From JACCZR01 sp963830065 (GTDB lineage Bacteria; Actinomycetota; Thermoleophilia; Solirubrobacterales; Thermoleophilaceae), in assembly GCA_963830065.1 (NCBI GenBank), contig CAWHLA010000010.1, positions 186,001-250,000 of the forward strand: a stretch of DNA of 64,000 nucleotides, read 5' to 3'. Position 1 is the stretch's first letter, and the number at the start of each line of letters is the position of its first letter. The notes beneath the pieces are model-generated. The model had not been told where the DNA came from. It searched no databases and saw only the letters and a list, made by a program, of their open reading frames with translations. Below, piece after piece: positions 51,805-62,686 of this stretch. Both the position numbers and the translations under genes were made by a program.

Positions 51805-52206
51805 TCAGACCTCGAGCATCAGGGTCACGGGGCCGTCGTTGACCAGGGACACCGCCATGTGCGCCCCGAAGACCCCGCGCTGTGCGCCCAACGCCTCGCA
51901 CACCCGCTCGTAGAGGGGCTCGGCCTCCTGCCCCGGGGCCGCCTCGGTGTAGCTCGGCCGGTTGCCCTTGCGGGTGTCGCCGTACAGCGTGAACTGGCTC
52001 ACGCAGAGCACCTCGCCGCCCGTGTCGGCCACCGAGCGGTCGTCGAACACGCGCAGCTTGAGCACCTTGGCCGCCAGGCGGTCGGCCTGCTCGGCGGTGT
52101 CTCCCCGAGCGACCCCGAGCAACACGAGCAGACCCGGCCCGATGCTCGCGATCTCCCGATCCGTGCGCACCGCAGCTTCGCTGACCCGCTGCACCAGGGC
52201 GCGCAT
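51805..52206 (-). CDS. dtd: D-aminoacyl-tRNA deacylase Dtd
   Basis: The 133-residue protein has the Dtd motifs MRALVQRVSEAAV, LLVLLGVARGDT, the substrate-site motif SQFTLYGDTRKGNRPS near residue 78 and NDGPVTLMLEV at the C-terminus (the cross-subunit NxGP motif). It removes D-amino acids mischarged on tRNA. A TACAGT box ends 6 nt before ATG 52206, so the mRNA is probably leaderless. It is divergent from the 52224 gene and is followed by the rimP leader. Confidence 0.96.
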   Translation of the reverse strand: MRALVQRVSEAAVRTDREIASIGPGLLVLLGVARGDTAEQADRLAAKVLKLRVFDDRSVADTGGEVLCVSQFTLYGDTRKGNRPSYTEAAPGQEAEPLYERVCEALGAQRGVFGAHMAVSLVNDGPVTLMLEV

Positions 52207-52223
52207 CGCGACACTGTAGGTCG

Positions 52224-52652
52224 ATGGCCGTTCCCGACGTGATCGACGCCTACCTCGACGACCTTTCCGGCCGACGCCTGGCTCAGGGGGAGTGGGGCCT
52301 GACCGTGCCCGCCGACGCCGCCGGGGGCTGGCCGCTCCACGTGGGCCTGCGGCTGGCCGACGGGCTGCTCACCGCCAAGGCACCCGTGCTCGAGGAGGAA
52401 ATCGACCCCTGGATGCTGCTGTGGTGGAACCGCCAGACGCGCATGGTCCGCTTTGGCTGCACCCAGTCAGGCGAGATCTGGGTGCACGCCGACCTCCCGG
52501 CCGCCGCCGTCGACGAGCGGGCGCTGGACCGGCTGCTGGGGCTGCTCTGCGAGGGCGCGGTGGCCGCGCGCGGCTACGTGCGGGCGCGAGACGTGGAGCC
52601 GGCGGCCGGATCGTCCTGGCTGGACGGCCCCGACACACGCGCACAGTCCTGA
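52224..52652 (+). CDS. Hypothetical protein, possibly YbjN/secretion-chaperone fold
   Basis: The 142-residue product has an alpha-beta pattern: a short helix (DVIDAYLDDLSGRR), strands (WPLHVGLRLADGLLTAKAPVL), a DPWMLLWWNRQTRMVRF segment, GEIWVHADLP and a C-terminal helix (ALDRLLGLLCEG). This layout recalls YbjN or type III chaperone-like folds, but the similarity is only structural in feel. ATG 52224 lies 17 nt from the divergent dtd start; a GTG at 52239 is an alternative. Function unknown. Confidence 0.55.
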   Translation: MAVPDVIDAYLDDLSGRRLAQGEWGLTVPADAAGGWPLHVGLRLADGLLTAKAPVLEEEIDPWMLLWWNRQTRMVRFGCTQSGEIWVHADLPAAAVDERALDRLLGLLCEGAVAARGYVRARDVEPAAGSSWLDGPDTRAQS

Positions 52653-52724
52653 AAACTCGTCAGCCGCCTGAGGACTTCCAGAGAGAGCAACCGTGCAACG
52701 CGCCCCGGAGAAAACCGGGGGCGC
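52651..52724. terminator. Two hairpins between convergent genes
   Basis: The first (52651-52680) repeats the TCAGCCGCCTGAGGA core of the 8051 terminator; read on the minus strand an imperfect stem runs into TTTTC. The second pairs GCGCCCCGG (52700-52708) with CCGGGGGCGC (52715-52724), with one bulged G and an AGAAAA loop. Together they separate the plus-strand hypothetical gene from the minus-strand acetyltransferase gene. The remainder up to 52759 holds nothing recognised. Confidence 0.5.
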
Positions 52725-52759
52725 TGGGGCCACGGACGCGCCTCCCCGGTTGCCGTAGT

Positions 52760-53284
52760 TCAGTCCTGGGGCCCGCGGTCAGACGGCGGCACGGGCCCCA
52801 ACATGCGAACGATGCTGCGCTCCATGCCGAACCGCCGGTAGAACCGCTCGGCCTCCTCGTTGCCGGCCATGACGCTGAGCGAGACGAAGCCGATCCCCTG
52901 CTCGGCGGCCCACTCGTGGACGCGGCGAAGGAGCAGGGATCCGAGCCCCTCGGACCGGTGCGAGGGCGCCACGGCCATCGCGTCCACCTCCACGACCCCG
53001 TTCCCGGTGGCGAACGACGCCTCCCCCTCGGGCCGCACCCGGACCATCGCGAACGCCACCGCCTCGCCCTCGTCGCGGAGCAGGAACAGGGTCACCCTTC
53101 CCTGGCCGAGCTCGCGGCGAAAGCGCTCGAAGCGGCGCTTCAAGGCCTGGTCGGCCGGCAGGGCGGGGACCACCGAAGAGGCCTCGGGCGGCAGCGAGCG
53201 GTGCCACTCGAACATCGACAGCCACAGCGGCTGCACCACGTCGAGCAGCTCGGCGCCGCCCTCCTCGATGGTCAGCTCGGGCAC
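52760..53284 (-). CDS. GNAT-family N-acetyltransferase
   Basis: The 174-residue protein has the GNAT layout: VVQPLWLSMFEWH at the N-terminus, VEVDAMAVAPSHRSEGLGSLLLRRVHEW containing the acetyl-CoA pyrophosphate motif (near residue 105), and the C-terminal GNEEAERFYRRFGMER. The substrate is unknown. GTG 53284 overlaps the TPR gene stop by one base (TAGTG). It is the last gene of the mihF-gmk-rpoZ-coaBC block. Confidence 0.88.
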   Translation of the reverse strand: MPELTIEEGGAELLDVVQPLWLSMFEWHRSLPPEASSVVPALPADQALKRRFERFRRELGQGRVTLFLLRDEGEAVAFAMVRVRPEGEASFATGNGVVEVDAMAVAPSHRSEGLGSLLLRRVHEWAAEQGIGFVSLSVMAGNEEAERFYRRFGMERSIVRMLGPVPPSDRGPQD

Positions 53285-53667
53285 TACGCGACGTTGCGCA
53301 GGTATTCGTTGAACGCCCGGTAGTCCTCGCGGTCGGGCCGCATGCCGACGGCCAGGGCGGCGTGGCGGCGGGCCTCGGCCGGCTGGCCGGTCTTCTCCAG
53401 CGAGCGGCCCAGGCAGAAGTGTGAGTAGTGGTCGACCGGCGAGCGCTCCACCACCGCCGCGAATTCCTCGCGCGCCTGCTCGAAGCGCGCGGAGCGGAAG
53501 TAGGCGCGGCCAAGCGCCTCGCGGATCGAGGTCTTGTCGGGCTCGAGGTCGCGGGCCTGCTCCAGCGGGATCGCGGCTGCCGCGAAGTCGCCGGACTCCA
53601 GCAGCGCGCTGCCCTTCTGGAACAGCTGGTAGACCCGCTCGCCGCGCTCCTGGGGTGACTCGCTCAC
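53284..53667 (-). CDS. TPR-repeat protein
   Basis: The 127-residue protein consists of three tetratricopeptide-like repeats: ALLESGDFAAAAIPLEQARDL, ALGRAYFRSARFEQAREEFAAV and CLGRSLEKTGQPAEARRHAALA, followed by YRAFNEYLRNVA. It probably mediates protein-protein contacts. GTG 53667 overlaps the coaBC stop (GTGA). I recognise no specific family beyond TPR. Confidence 0.85.
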   Translation of the reverse strand: MSESPQERGERVYQLFQKGSALLESGDFAAAAIPLEQARDLEPDKTSIREALGRAYFRSARFEQAREEFAAVVERSPVDHYSHFCLGRSLEKTGQPAEARRHAALAVGMRPDREDYRAFNEYLRNVA

Positions 53668-54914
53668 GCCTGCGCCCCCACCGGCCGCATCTCCTCGACG
53701 ACGTCGAGCACTGCGGCAGCCACCTCCTCCTTCGATGCCCTCGGGACCTCTCGCCGGCCGTCCGCTGTGACCACGACGACCTCGTTGTCGGCGGCCTCGA
53801 AGCCGACCCCCTCGCCCGAGACGTCGTTCAGCACGATCGCGTCGACCCCCTTGTCGCGCAGCTTGCGCTGGGCCTCGGCCATCGGGTCGCCGCCATGTTC
53901 GGCGGCGAACCCGACCAGGATCTGGCCCTCGCGCCGGGAGGCCCCCAGCGTGGCCAGCACGTCCTCGGTGGGCTCGAGCTCGATGCTCAGAGAGTCGGAG
54001 TCGGCCTTCTTGAGCTTGGTCTCCCCCGCCTGGCTGGGCCGGTAGTCGGCCACCGCCGCCGCCATCAGCAGCACGTCGGCGCCGGCGAACTCAGCGCGTG
54101 CGGTTTCGGCCAGCTCGGCTGCGGTGGGCGCCTCGACCACCCGCACCCCGTCGGGGACGGGCAGCGAGACGTTGGCCGCGATCAATGTCACCTCGGCCCC
54201 GCGCCTGGCGGCCTCGGCCGCCATGGCCACCCCCATCCGGCCCGAGGACCGGTTGCCGACGAAGCGCACGGGGTCGATCGGCTCGCGGGTCCCGCCGGCG
54301 GTGACCAGCACGCGGCGCCCCAGCAGCTGGGATGGCGCCTGGGTCACCAGCGCGGACTCGATCGCCGCGAACACCTCGGCCGGGTCGGCCAGGCGGCCGA
54401 CCCCCCACTCGCCCTCGGAGGCCAGCCGGCCGGTGCCCGGCTCCACCACGCGCGCGCCCCGCTCGCGCAGGAGGTCCAGGTTGGACTTGGTGGCCGGGTG
54501 CTCCCACATGTGGTTGTTCATCGCGGGAGCCAGGACCAGCGGCGCCGTGCAGGCCAGCGCGGCGCTGCTGAGCAGGTTGTCGGCCAGCCCGCCCGCCAGC
54601 TTGGCCAGCGTGTTGGCCGAGGCCGGCACGACCGCCAAGACGTCGCAGCGGCGCACAAGCTCCAGGTGGGAGATCGGGTCGTGGTCGGAGGCGGCGTCGC
54701 CGGGGAAGGCCCCGCGGGCGGGGTCGCGCTCGAACTCGTCGGTGAGCACCGGGGCGCCGGTGACCCCCTCGAAGGTGGCCGCGCCCACGAACCGGCGGCT
54801 GGCAGGCGTCTGAATGACCCGCACCGAGTGCCCGGCCGCGGTGGCCAGGCGCACGACCTCCACCGCCTTGTAGGCGGCGATCCCCCCGGAGACTCCGAGC
54901 AGGATGCGGGCCAC
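53664..54914 (-). CDS. coaBC: Phosphopantothenoylcysteine decarboxylase/synthase CoaBC
   Basis: The 416-residue protein has the N-terminal flavin decarboxylase CoaC (LLGVSGGIAAYKAVEV, VVPASANTLAKLAGGLADNL, APAMNNHMWEHPA with the catalytic His) and the C-terminal synthetase CoaB (VTAGGTREPIDPVRFVGNRSSGRMG, MAAAVADYRP, KLKKADSDSLSIELEPTEDVL). It carries out two steps of coenzyme A synthesis. It follows rpoZ by 3 nt. GTG 54914 is the start. Order rpoZ-coaBC is common in actinobacteria. Confidence 0.96.
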   Translation of the reverse strand: MARILLGVSGGIAAYKAVEVVRLATAAGHSVRVIQTPASRRFVGAATFEGVTGAPVLTDEFERDPARGAFPGDAASDHDPISHLELVRRCDVLAVVPASANTLAKLAGGLADNLLSSAALACTAPLVLAPAMNNHMWEHPATKSNLDLLRERGARVVEPGTGRLASEGEWGVGRLADPAEVFAAIESALVTQAPSQLLGRRVLVTAGGTREPIDPVRFVGNRSSGRMGVAMAAEAARRGAEVTLIAANVSLPVPDGVRVVEAPTAAELAETARAEFAGADVLLMAAAVADYRPSQAGETKLKKADSDSLSIELEPTEDVLATLGASRREGQILVGFAAEHGGDPMAEAQRKLRDKGVDAIVLNDVSGEGVGFEAADNEVVVVTADGRREVPRASKEEVAAAVLDVVEEMRPVGAQA

Positions 54915-54917
54915 GGA

Positions 54918-55145
54918 CTACCGGTAGCGGTAGGAGATCTTGCCCTGAGCCACTTCGTCCAGAGCGATCTTCAGGTAGTTCTTCGACGCGGTCTCGACCA
55001 TCGGCGGCGGGTACTCGTCGAACGTCCCCTCGCCGAGGTTGTGGTAGTAGGCGTTGATCTGCCGGGCCCGCTTGGCTGACACCAGCACACACGCGTAGTG
55101 GGAGTCGACCTTCTCGAGCAGGGTGTCGAAGCGGGGCTTGATCAT
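54918..55145 (-). CDS. rpoZ: RNA polymerase omega subunit
   Basis: The 75-residue protein has the omega pattern RFDTLLEKVDSHYACVLVSAKRARQINAY and a C-terminal PKNYLKIALDEVAQGKI-like segment (ASKNYLKIALDEVAQGKISY). It stabilises beta-prime in RNA polymerase. ATG 55145 overlaps the gmk stop by 4 nt (ATGA). The length is slightly short but normal for actinobacteria. Confidence 0.95.
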   Translation of the reverse strand: MIKPRFDTLLEKVDSHYACVLVSAKRARQINAYYHNLGEGTFDEYPPPMVETASKNYLKIALDEVAQGKISYRYR

Positions 55146-55693
55146 CGTCTGAAGACTGTAGCGGCGAGGGCCGTGAGCTCCTGCAAGGCCCGATCCAGGT
55201 CGTCGTTGACGATCACCTTCCGAAACTCGCCCTGAGCGGCCAGCTCGCCTTCCGCCTCGGCCAGGCGGACCTTCACCTGCTCGGGCGAGTCCGACCCCCT
55301 GCCTTCCAGGCGCTCGCGCAGGACTTCCACCGACGGCGGGGCGATGAAGACCTGAGTGGCCTCGGGCAAGGTCTCGCGTACCTGGCGCGCCCCCTGGACG
55401 TCGATCTCGAGCACGATCCCCTCCGGCGCCTCCTCGAGCTCGGAGCGAAGCGTGCCGTAGCGGTTGCCGGCGTACTCGGCGTGCTCGACGAAGTCCCCCG
55501 CCGCCACCCGGCGGTCGAACTCGTCGTGACCGAGGTACCAGTAGTCGGTGCCGTGCTCCTCCCCCGCACGCGCGGCGCGCGTGGTGGCCGACACGCTCAG
55601 GCGCAGGCCTGGCATCCGCTCGAGCAGGCCCCGGATCAGCGTGCCCTTGCCCACGCCCGAGGGACCCGTGATGACGAGGACCGGCGGGGCTAT
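55142..55693 (-). CDS. gmk: Guanylate kinase, no canonical start codon (ATA candidate)
   Basis: The frame encodes VLVITGPSGVGKGTLIRGLL, SVSATTRAARAGEEHGTDYWYL, VLEIDVQGARQV and IAPPSVEVLRERL, the complete guanylate kinase set. The P-loop starts 9-10 codons after the mIHF stop, and no ATG, GTG, TTG or CTG lies before it. The only near-cognate codon is ATA at 55693, giving MAPPVLVITGPSG, a normal N-terminus. GTG 55654 would destroy the P-loop. A base error is an alternative explanation. The enzyme phosphorylates GMP to GDP. The order mihF-gmk-rpoZ is standard in actinobacteria. Confidence 0.92.
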   Translation of the reverse strand: MAPPVLVITGPSGVGKGTLIRGLLERMPGLRLSVSATTRAARAGEEHGTDYWYLGHDEFDRRVAAGDFVEHAEYAGNRYGTLRSELEEAPEGIVLEIDVQGARQVRETLPEATQVFIAPPSVEVLRERLEGRGSDSPEQVKVRLAEAEGELAAQGEFRKVIVNDDLDRALQELTALAATVFRR

Positions 55694-55697
55694 TGCT

Positions 55698-56048
55698 CTA
55701 GCGACGCAGGTAGCTGACCAGCTCGTTGCGCTGGCGCTGCGAGAGGCCGCCGATCGTCTTGCTCGGCGAGATGCGGCAGTGGGTCAGGATGCGGTTCACC
55801 TTCACGCGCCCGTACTTCGGGACGGCGAGCAGCAGGTCGAAAACCTTGGCCGTTTGCAGGTATTCCGGCGGATCGAGCAGCAGTCCGTGGATCTGGACGC
55901 GGCCCGCCTTGAGGTCCTTCTTGAGCCGCGCGCGACGGGTCCTGATGTCGTTCGCGCGCGCCAAGGCGTCCATCCGCTGGGACGTCGTGCGCCGCGGCGC
56001 CGGGCCCGCTGAGGTGGTCTTTGCGGGCGTCTCGGAGGCGGCCGGCAT
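55698..56048 (-). CDS. mihF: Actinobacterial integration host factor mIHF
   Basis: The 116-residue protein matches mIHF in its last ~90 residues: ALARANDIRTRRARLKKDLKAG, then AKVFDLLLAVPKYGRVKVNRIL, HCRISPSKTIGGLSQRQRNEL. mIHF is an essential nucleoid-associated protein in mycobacteria that bends DNA with a helix-two-turn-helix-like domain. The N-terminal 25 residues (MPAASETPAKTTSAG) are low complexity. A TAGTAT box ends 8 nt before ATG 56048 and a TTTTAA-type -35 lies about 16 nt upstream, so transcription is probably leaderless. Confidence 0.93.
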   Translation of the reverse strand: MPAASETPAKTTSAGPAPRRTTSQRMDALARANDIRTRRARLKKDLKAGRVQIHGLLLDPPEYLQTAKVFDLLLAVPKYGRVKVNRILTHCRISPSKTIGGLSQRQRNELVSYLRR

Positions 56049-56184
56049 GGGCGGCGATACTACACACCGGCCAACCGTTTAAAAGGCGTGAACGCCAGAA
56101 AATCCGCCAATTCACCTCGACCTCGACCTAAGCTCCAAGGTGGTTCGGGGTACTTGACCCCCCGGCCTGTATTTTGCAGGGACT
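56049..56184 (-). promoter_or_regulatory. mihF promoter region downstream of pyrD
   Basis: This 136-nt gap is less GC-rich than its surroundings. Read on the minus strand it holds a TAGTAT -10 box (56062-56057) with an AT-rich -35 area, a tandem GGTCGA repeat, and a weak GGGG/CCCC hairpin after pyrD. No RNA gene or strong terminator is visible. Confidence 0.5.
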
Positions 56185-57123
56185 TTAGGCGTTTCTGACG
56201 CTCGTTTTCGCCTCTTCTGGTGCGGCTGCGCCAGCGGCTTCACCCGTCCCGGGGGCACCGTGTCCCTGCAAGGGGGAAAGCTCCCGCCTGATGCGTAGCC
56301 CCGCGGCCGGGTCGCGGAAGCTCTCGGTGCCCACGGCCACCACCCGCGCGCCCGCGGCCAGGAAATCGGCGGCATCGGCGCCGGTCGCGATTCCGCCCAT
56401 CCCCACCACCGGGATCCCGACCCGCGCGCTCACCGCGGCGACCTGTTCCAGGGCCACGGCCCGCACCGCGGGCCCAGAGAGGCCGCCGCTGCCACCGCCC
56501 AGCCACGGCAGGCGCGTCCGGGGGTCGAGCGCCATCCCCTTGAGCGTGTTGAGCAGGGAGACCGCGTCCGCCCCGGCCCCCTCGGCGGCGGCGGCCACCG
56601 CCGCCGGCTCGGTGGCGTTGGGGGTGAGCTTCACGATCACCGGCTTCTCGGACCGGGAGCGCACCGCCTCCATCGCACGGGCGGTCTCGGAGGGGTCCGC
56701 GCCCATGACCAGGCCGCTTTCGACGTTGGGGCAGGAGACGTTCAGCTCGACCATCGCCACCTCGTCGCGCTCGGCGACGGCGCCGGCCAGCTCGGCCAGG
56801 TCGCCGGGCGTGTAGGCCATCACCGAGACCACGAGCGGAACCGGCAGCTCGGCGAGCTGGGGCAGGTCGTGGGCGAGGAAGCCGTCGAGGCCCTTGTTGG
56901 GGAGGCCGATCGAGTTGATCAGGCCCGCGGGCGCCTCCCAGAGGCGCGGCGGCGGGTTCCCCTGGCGCGGCTCGCGGGTGATCGTCTTGGAGACGAACGC
57001 GTCGAAGGGGAATCGCTCGAGCAGCGCATCTCCGAACGCGCGCCGGGCGGCGATGGCGTCGAAGGTGCCCGATCCGTTGAGCACGGGGCCGGAGAGCGAG
57101 ACGCCGCAGAGGTCGACGCTCAT
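56185..57123 (-). CDS. pyrD: Dihydroorotate dehydrogenase (class 1B catalytic subunit)
   Basis: The 312-residue TIM-barrel protein has VLNGSGTFDAI, SKTITREPRQGNPPPR, LINSIGLPNKG, the class 1 catalytic Cys in ELNVSCPNVESG near residue 129, and VGMGGIATGADAADFLAAGA. Adjacency to pyrK (ATGA overlap) marks it as the NAD-linked 1B heterotetramer type. It oxidises dihydroorotate to orotate. The C-terminal ~25 residues are Ala/Glu-rich and probably disordered. Confidence 0.95.
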   Translation of the reverse strand: MSVDLCGVSLSGPVLNGSGTFDAIAARRAFGDALLERFPFDAFVSKTITREPRQGNPPPRLWEAPAGLINSIGLPNKGLDGFLAHDLPQLAELPVPLVVSVMAYTPGDLAELAGAVAERDEVAMVELNVSCPNVESGLVMGADPSETARAMEAVRSRSEKPVIVKLTPNATEPAAVAAAAEGAGADAVSLLNTLKGMALDPRTRLPWLGGGSGGLSGPAVRAVALEQVAAVSARVGIPVVGMGGIATGADAADFLAAGARVVAVGTESFRDPAAGLRIRRELSPLQGHGAPGTGEAAGAAAPEEAKTSVRNA

Positions 57124-57949
57124 CCCTGGTGTCCCCCACCGGGCGCCGCTGCCGTCTCCAGACCGGCCGCGTCCAGTACCGGCCCGTCAACGCACAGGCG
57201 GACGTAGCCCTCACGGGTGGGCACCACGCAGCCAAAGCACGCCCCGAAGCCGCACGCCATCCCGGATTCCATGGCCAGCTGGGCGGGCACCTCGCGCTCG
57301 GCGCACAGCGCCCGCACCGCCTCCAGCATCGCCGGCGGGCCGCACGCGAACACTTCGGCGTCGGCGTCGGAGTCGAGCTCGGCGGACAGCAGCTCCGTGA
57401 CCAGGCCGGGGCGGCCGGCGGAGCCGTCGTCGGTGGCCAGCTGGGTCTCCCCCGCGAACATTGCGGCGGCCGCGGCGTGGGGAGCCGAGCGGAAGCCGAG
57501 CATCACGGCGGGGTCGTCCAACTCATCGGACAGGCACAGCAGCGGCGCGGTGCCGATGCCGCCGCCCACCAGCAGCGGCCGGCGGCCGTCTCGGGGCGGG
57601 CGAAAGCCGATGCCGAGCGGGCCGACCAGCGACATCCCTTCACCCGGCTCCAGCCCGGCCAGACGCTCGGTCCCTGGGCCCACCTCCTCCAGCAGGAAGG
57701 CCAGGCGGATCCCGTCCCCCTCCTGCAGGGCCCGTGCGAACGAGAACGCCCGCGGCAGGTACGGGCGCTCCGAGGCTCCCCCGCCCCACCGCTCGGCGGT
57801 GGACAGCATGTAGAACTGGCCCGGCCGGGGCTCCCGCGGGCCCTCGCGGTCGATCGCCCACAGCATCCTGTAGGCACCCAGCGCCTCGCAGCCGACCACC
57901 TCGACCGTCCGCCGCTCGGGCGGGGCCAGCGTGCGCGGCTCGACCTCCG

Positions 57950-57953
<4 letters not shown>
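57120..57953 (-). CDS. pyrK: Dihydroorotate dehydrogenase electron transfer subunit PyrK
   Basis: The 277-residue ferredoxin-reductase-type protein has the FAD-binding PRAFSFA region near residue 68, the NAD-binding LLVGGGIGTAPL, and the 2Fe-2S cluster motif MACGFGACFGCV followed by LCVDGPVLDA near residues 230-260. It passes electrons from PyrD to NAD+. GTG 57953 overlaps the carB stop (GTGA) and its own stop overlaps pyrD. Length and motifs are normal. Confidence 0.94.
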
Positions 57954-61043
<3,090 letters not shown>

Positions 61044-61051
<8 letters not shown>

Positions 61052-62162
61052 CGGCCAGCCCCCGCAGGAAGCGGTCGAACAGGTGCAGCGCGTCGTGAGG
61101 CCCGGGGCCGGCTTCGGGGTGGTACTGGACCGTCGACCCCGGCACGTCTCTCAGGATCAGGCCCTCGACCGTGCGGTCGTAGAGGTTCAGCTGCTGCAGC
61201 TCGGCGGCACCGAAGTCGGTCTCCCAACGCAGCGGCTCGTCGGTGTCCACGGTCTGCTCCCCGTTGGGGCCGAGCACGGCGAAGCCATGGTTCTGCGAAG
61301 TGATCTCGATCTTGCCCGTCTCCAGGTCCTTGACCGGGTGGTTGGCGCCCCGGTGGCCGAAGGGCAGCTTGAAGGTCTCCAGGCCGACCGCCCGGCACAG
61401 CAGCTGGTGGCCGAGGCAGATGCCCCAGACCGGGACCTTGCCCACCACGCCGCGCACGCTGTCGACCACGTAGTCGAGCGCCGCGGGGTCGCCGGGGCCG
61501 TTGGCCAGGAACACGGCGTCGGGATCGCGGGCCAGCAGCTCCTCGGAGGACGTGTCGCACGGGTGCAGCTCGACCGTGGCGCCGCGCTCACGCAGGTTGC
61601 GGACGATGGAGTCCTTGATGCCGGTGTCCAGCGCCACCACCCGCGGTCCGCTGCCCTCGAGGATCACCGGCTCGGCGGGGGTGACCTCCTTGGCCAGGTC
61701 CTGGCCGTCCATCCGCGGCTCGGCCCGCACGCGGTCCATGGCCTCGCCCTCGGACATCTCGGCGGCGAACACGCCGCCCCGCATCGCGCCGCGGCTGCGC
61801 AGGTGGCGCACCAGCGCGCGGGTGTCGATCCCGCTGAGGGCCGGGATGCCGCAGTCGGCCAGCCAGGTGAGCCAGCCGGCCTCCGCGCCGGGGGCGTCCT
61901 CGCGGTCGATCCCCTCCCGCATGATCACCGCGCGGGCGTGGACGGAGTCGGACTCCATGTGGGCCGCGGCCACGCCGTAGTTGCCTATGTGGGGGTAGGT
62001 GAAGACGATCACCTGGCCGCGGTAGCTGGGGTCGCTGACCGCCTCCTGGTAGCCGGACATGGAGGTGTTGAACACCACCTCCCCCGTGGCCGGCGGGGGC
62101 GCACCCACCAGGTCGCCGTCGAACCGGGTCCCGTCCTCGAGCAGCAGGTAGGCGCCGCTCAC
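61044..62162 (-). CDS. carA: Carbamoyl-phosphate synthase small (glutaminase) subunit
   Basis: The 372-residue protein has the CarA N-terminal domain (YLLLEDGTRFDGDLVG, VVFNTSMSGYQEAVSDPSY, GIDTRALVRHLRSRG) and a class I glutaminase domain with the nucleophile Cys in VWGICLGHQLL near residue 253 and the catalytic His/Glu in VQYHPEAGPGPHD. It feeds ammonia to CarB. GTG 62162 overlaps the stop of the upstream cysteine hydrolase gene (GTGA). Confidence 0.97.
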
Positions 62163-62686
62163 TTGACCAGCCTCTGCACGGCCTTGAACTCGTCGCTGCC
62201 GGCGGCGCCCAGGAGCTCGAACAGGGCCGCCTCGACGCTGGTGATCACCGCGCCCTCGCGCTCCATCCGGCGTAGGCCGACCTCGCGGTTCTCCTCGGTG
62301 CGCGAGCTGACCGCATCGCGCGCCACGTGGACCTCGCGGCCCTCGGCCAGCAGGGACAGCGCGGTCTGGGAGACGCAGACGTGGGCCTCGATGCCGCACA
62401 CGAGCACCTGGTTGCGACCGTTCAGCGAGAAGCCGTCCGCGTCGGAGGCGGAGAAGCACACCTTCTCGAGCGGCTCCCCAGCGAGGTGCTCGGCAACCTC
62501 CGGGACGGTTTCGCCCAGCCCCTCCGGGTACTGCTCGGTGGCCACCACCGGGACCTCCATCGCGTTCGCGCCTTCCACGAGCACGGCGGTGTTCTGAGCC
62601 ACCCGCTCGAAGTCCAGCACGGCCGGGCGGAACGCCTCCTGGACATCGACCACGACCAGCGTGGTTTCCTCGCGCCGCAGCTTCAT
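62159..62686 (-). CDS. Isochorismatase-like cysteine hydrolase inside the pyrimidine operon
   Basis: The 175-residue protein has the family triad: Asp14 in LVVVDVQEAF, Lys75 in EPLEKVCFSA, and nucleophile Cys104 in CGIEAHVCVSQTA. Relatives include nicotinamidases, ureidoacrylate hydrolases and YcaC. Neither the Zn ligands of nicotinamidase nor a substrate-specific motif is evident. It lies between pyrC and carA with 4-nt overlaps on both sides (ATGA, GTGA), so it is made with the pyrimidine enzymes. Acting on a carbamoyl or ureido by-product is a reasonable guess only. Confidence 0.88.
   Translation of the reverse strand: MKLRREETTLVVVDVQEAFRPAVLDFERVAQNTAVLVEGANAMEVPVVATEQYPEGLGETVPEVAEHLAGEPLEKVCFSASDADGFSLNGRNQVLVCGIEAHVCVSQTALSLLAEGREVHVARDAVSSRTEENREVGLRRMEREGAVITSVEAALFELLGAAGSDEFKAVQRLVK

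Noticed and set aside
56049..56184. A tRNA or small RNA gene between mihF and pyrD
   Set aside because: No cloverleaf can be drawn; the features present are explained by the mihF promoter.
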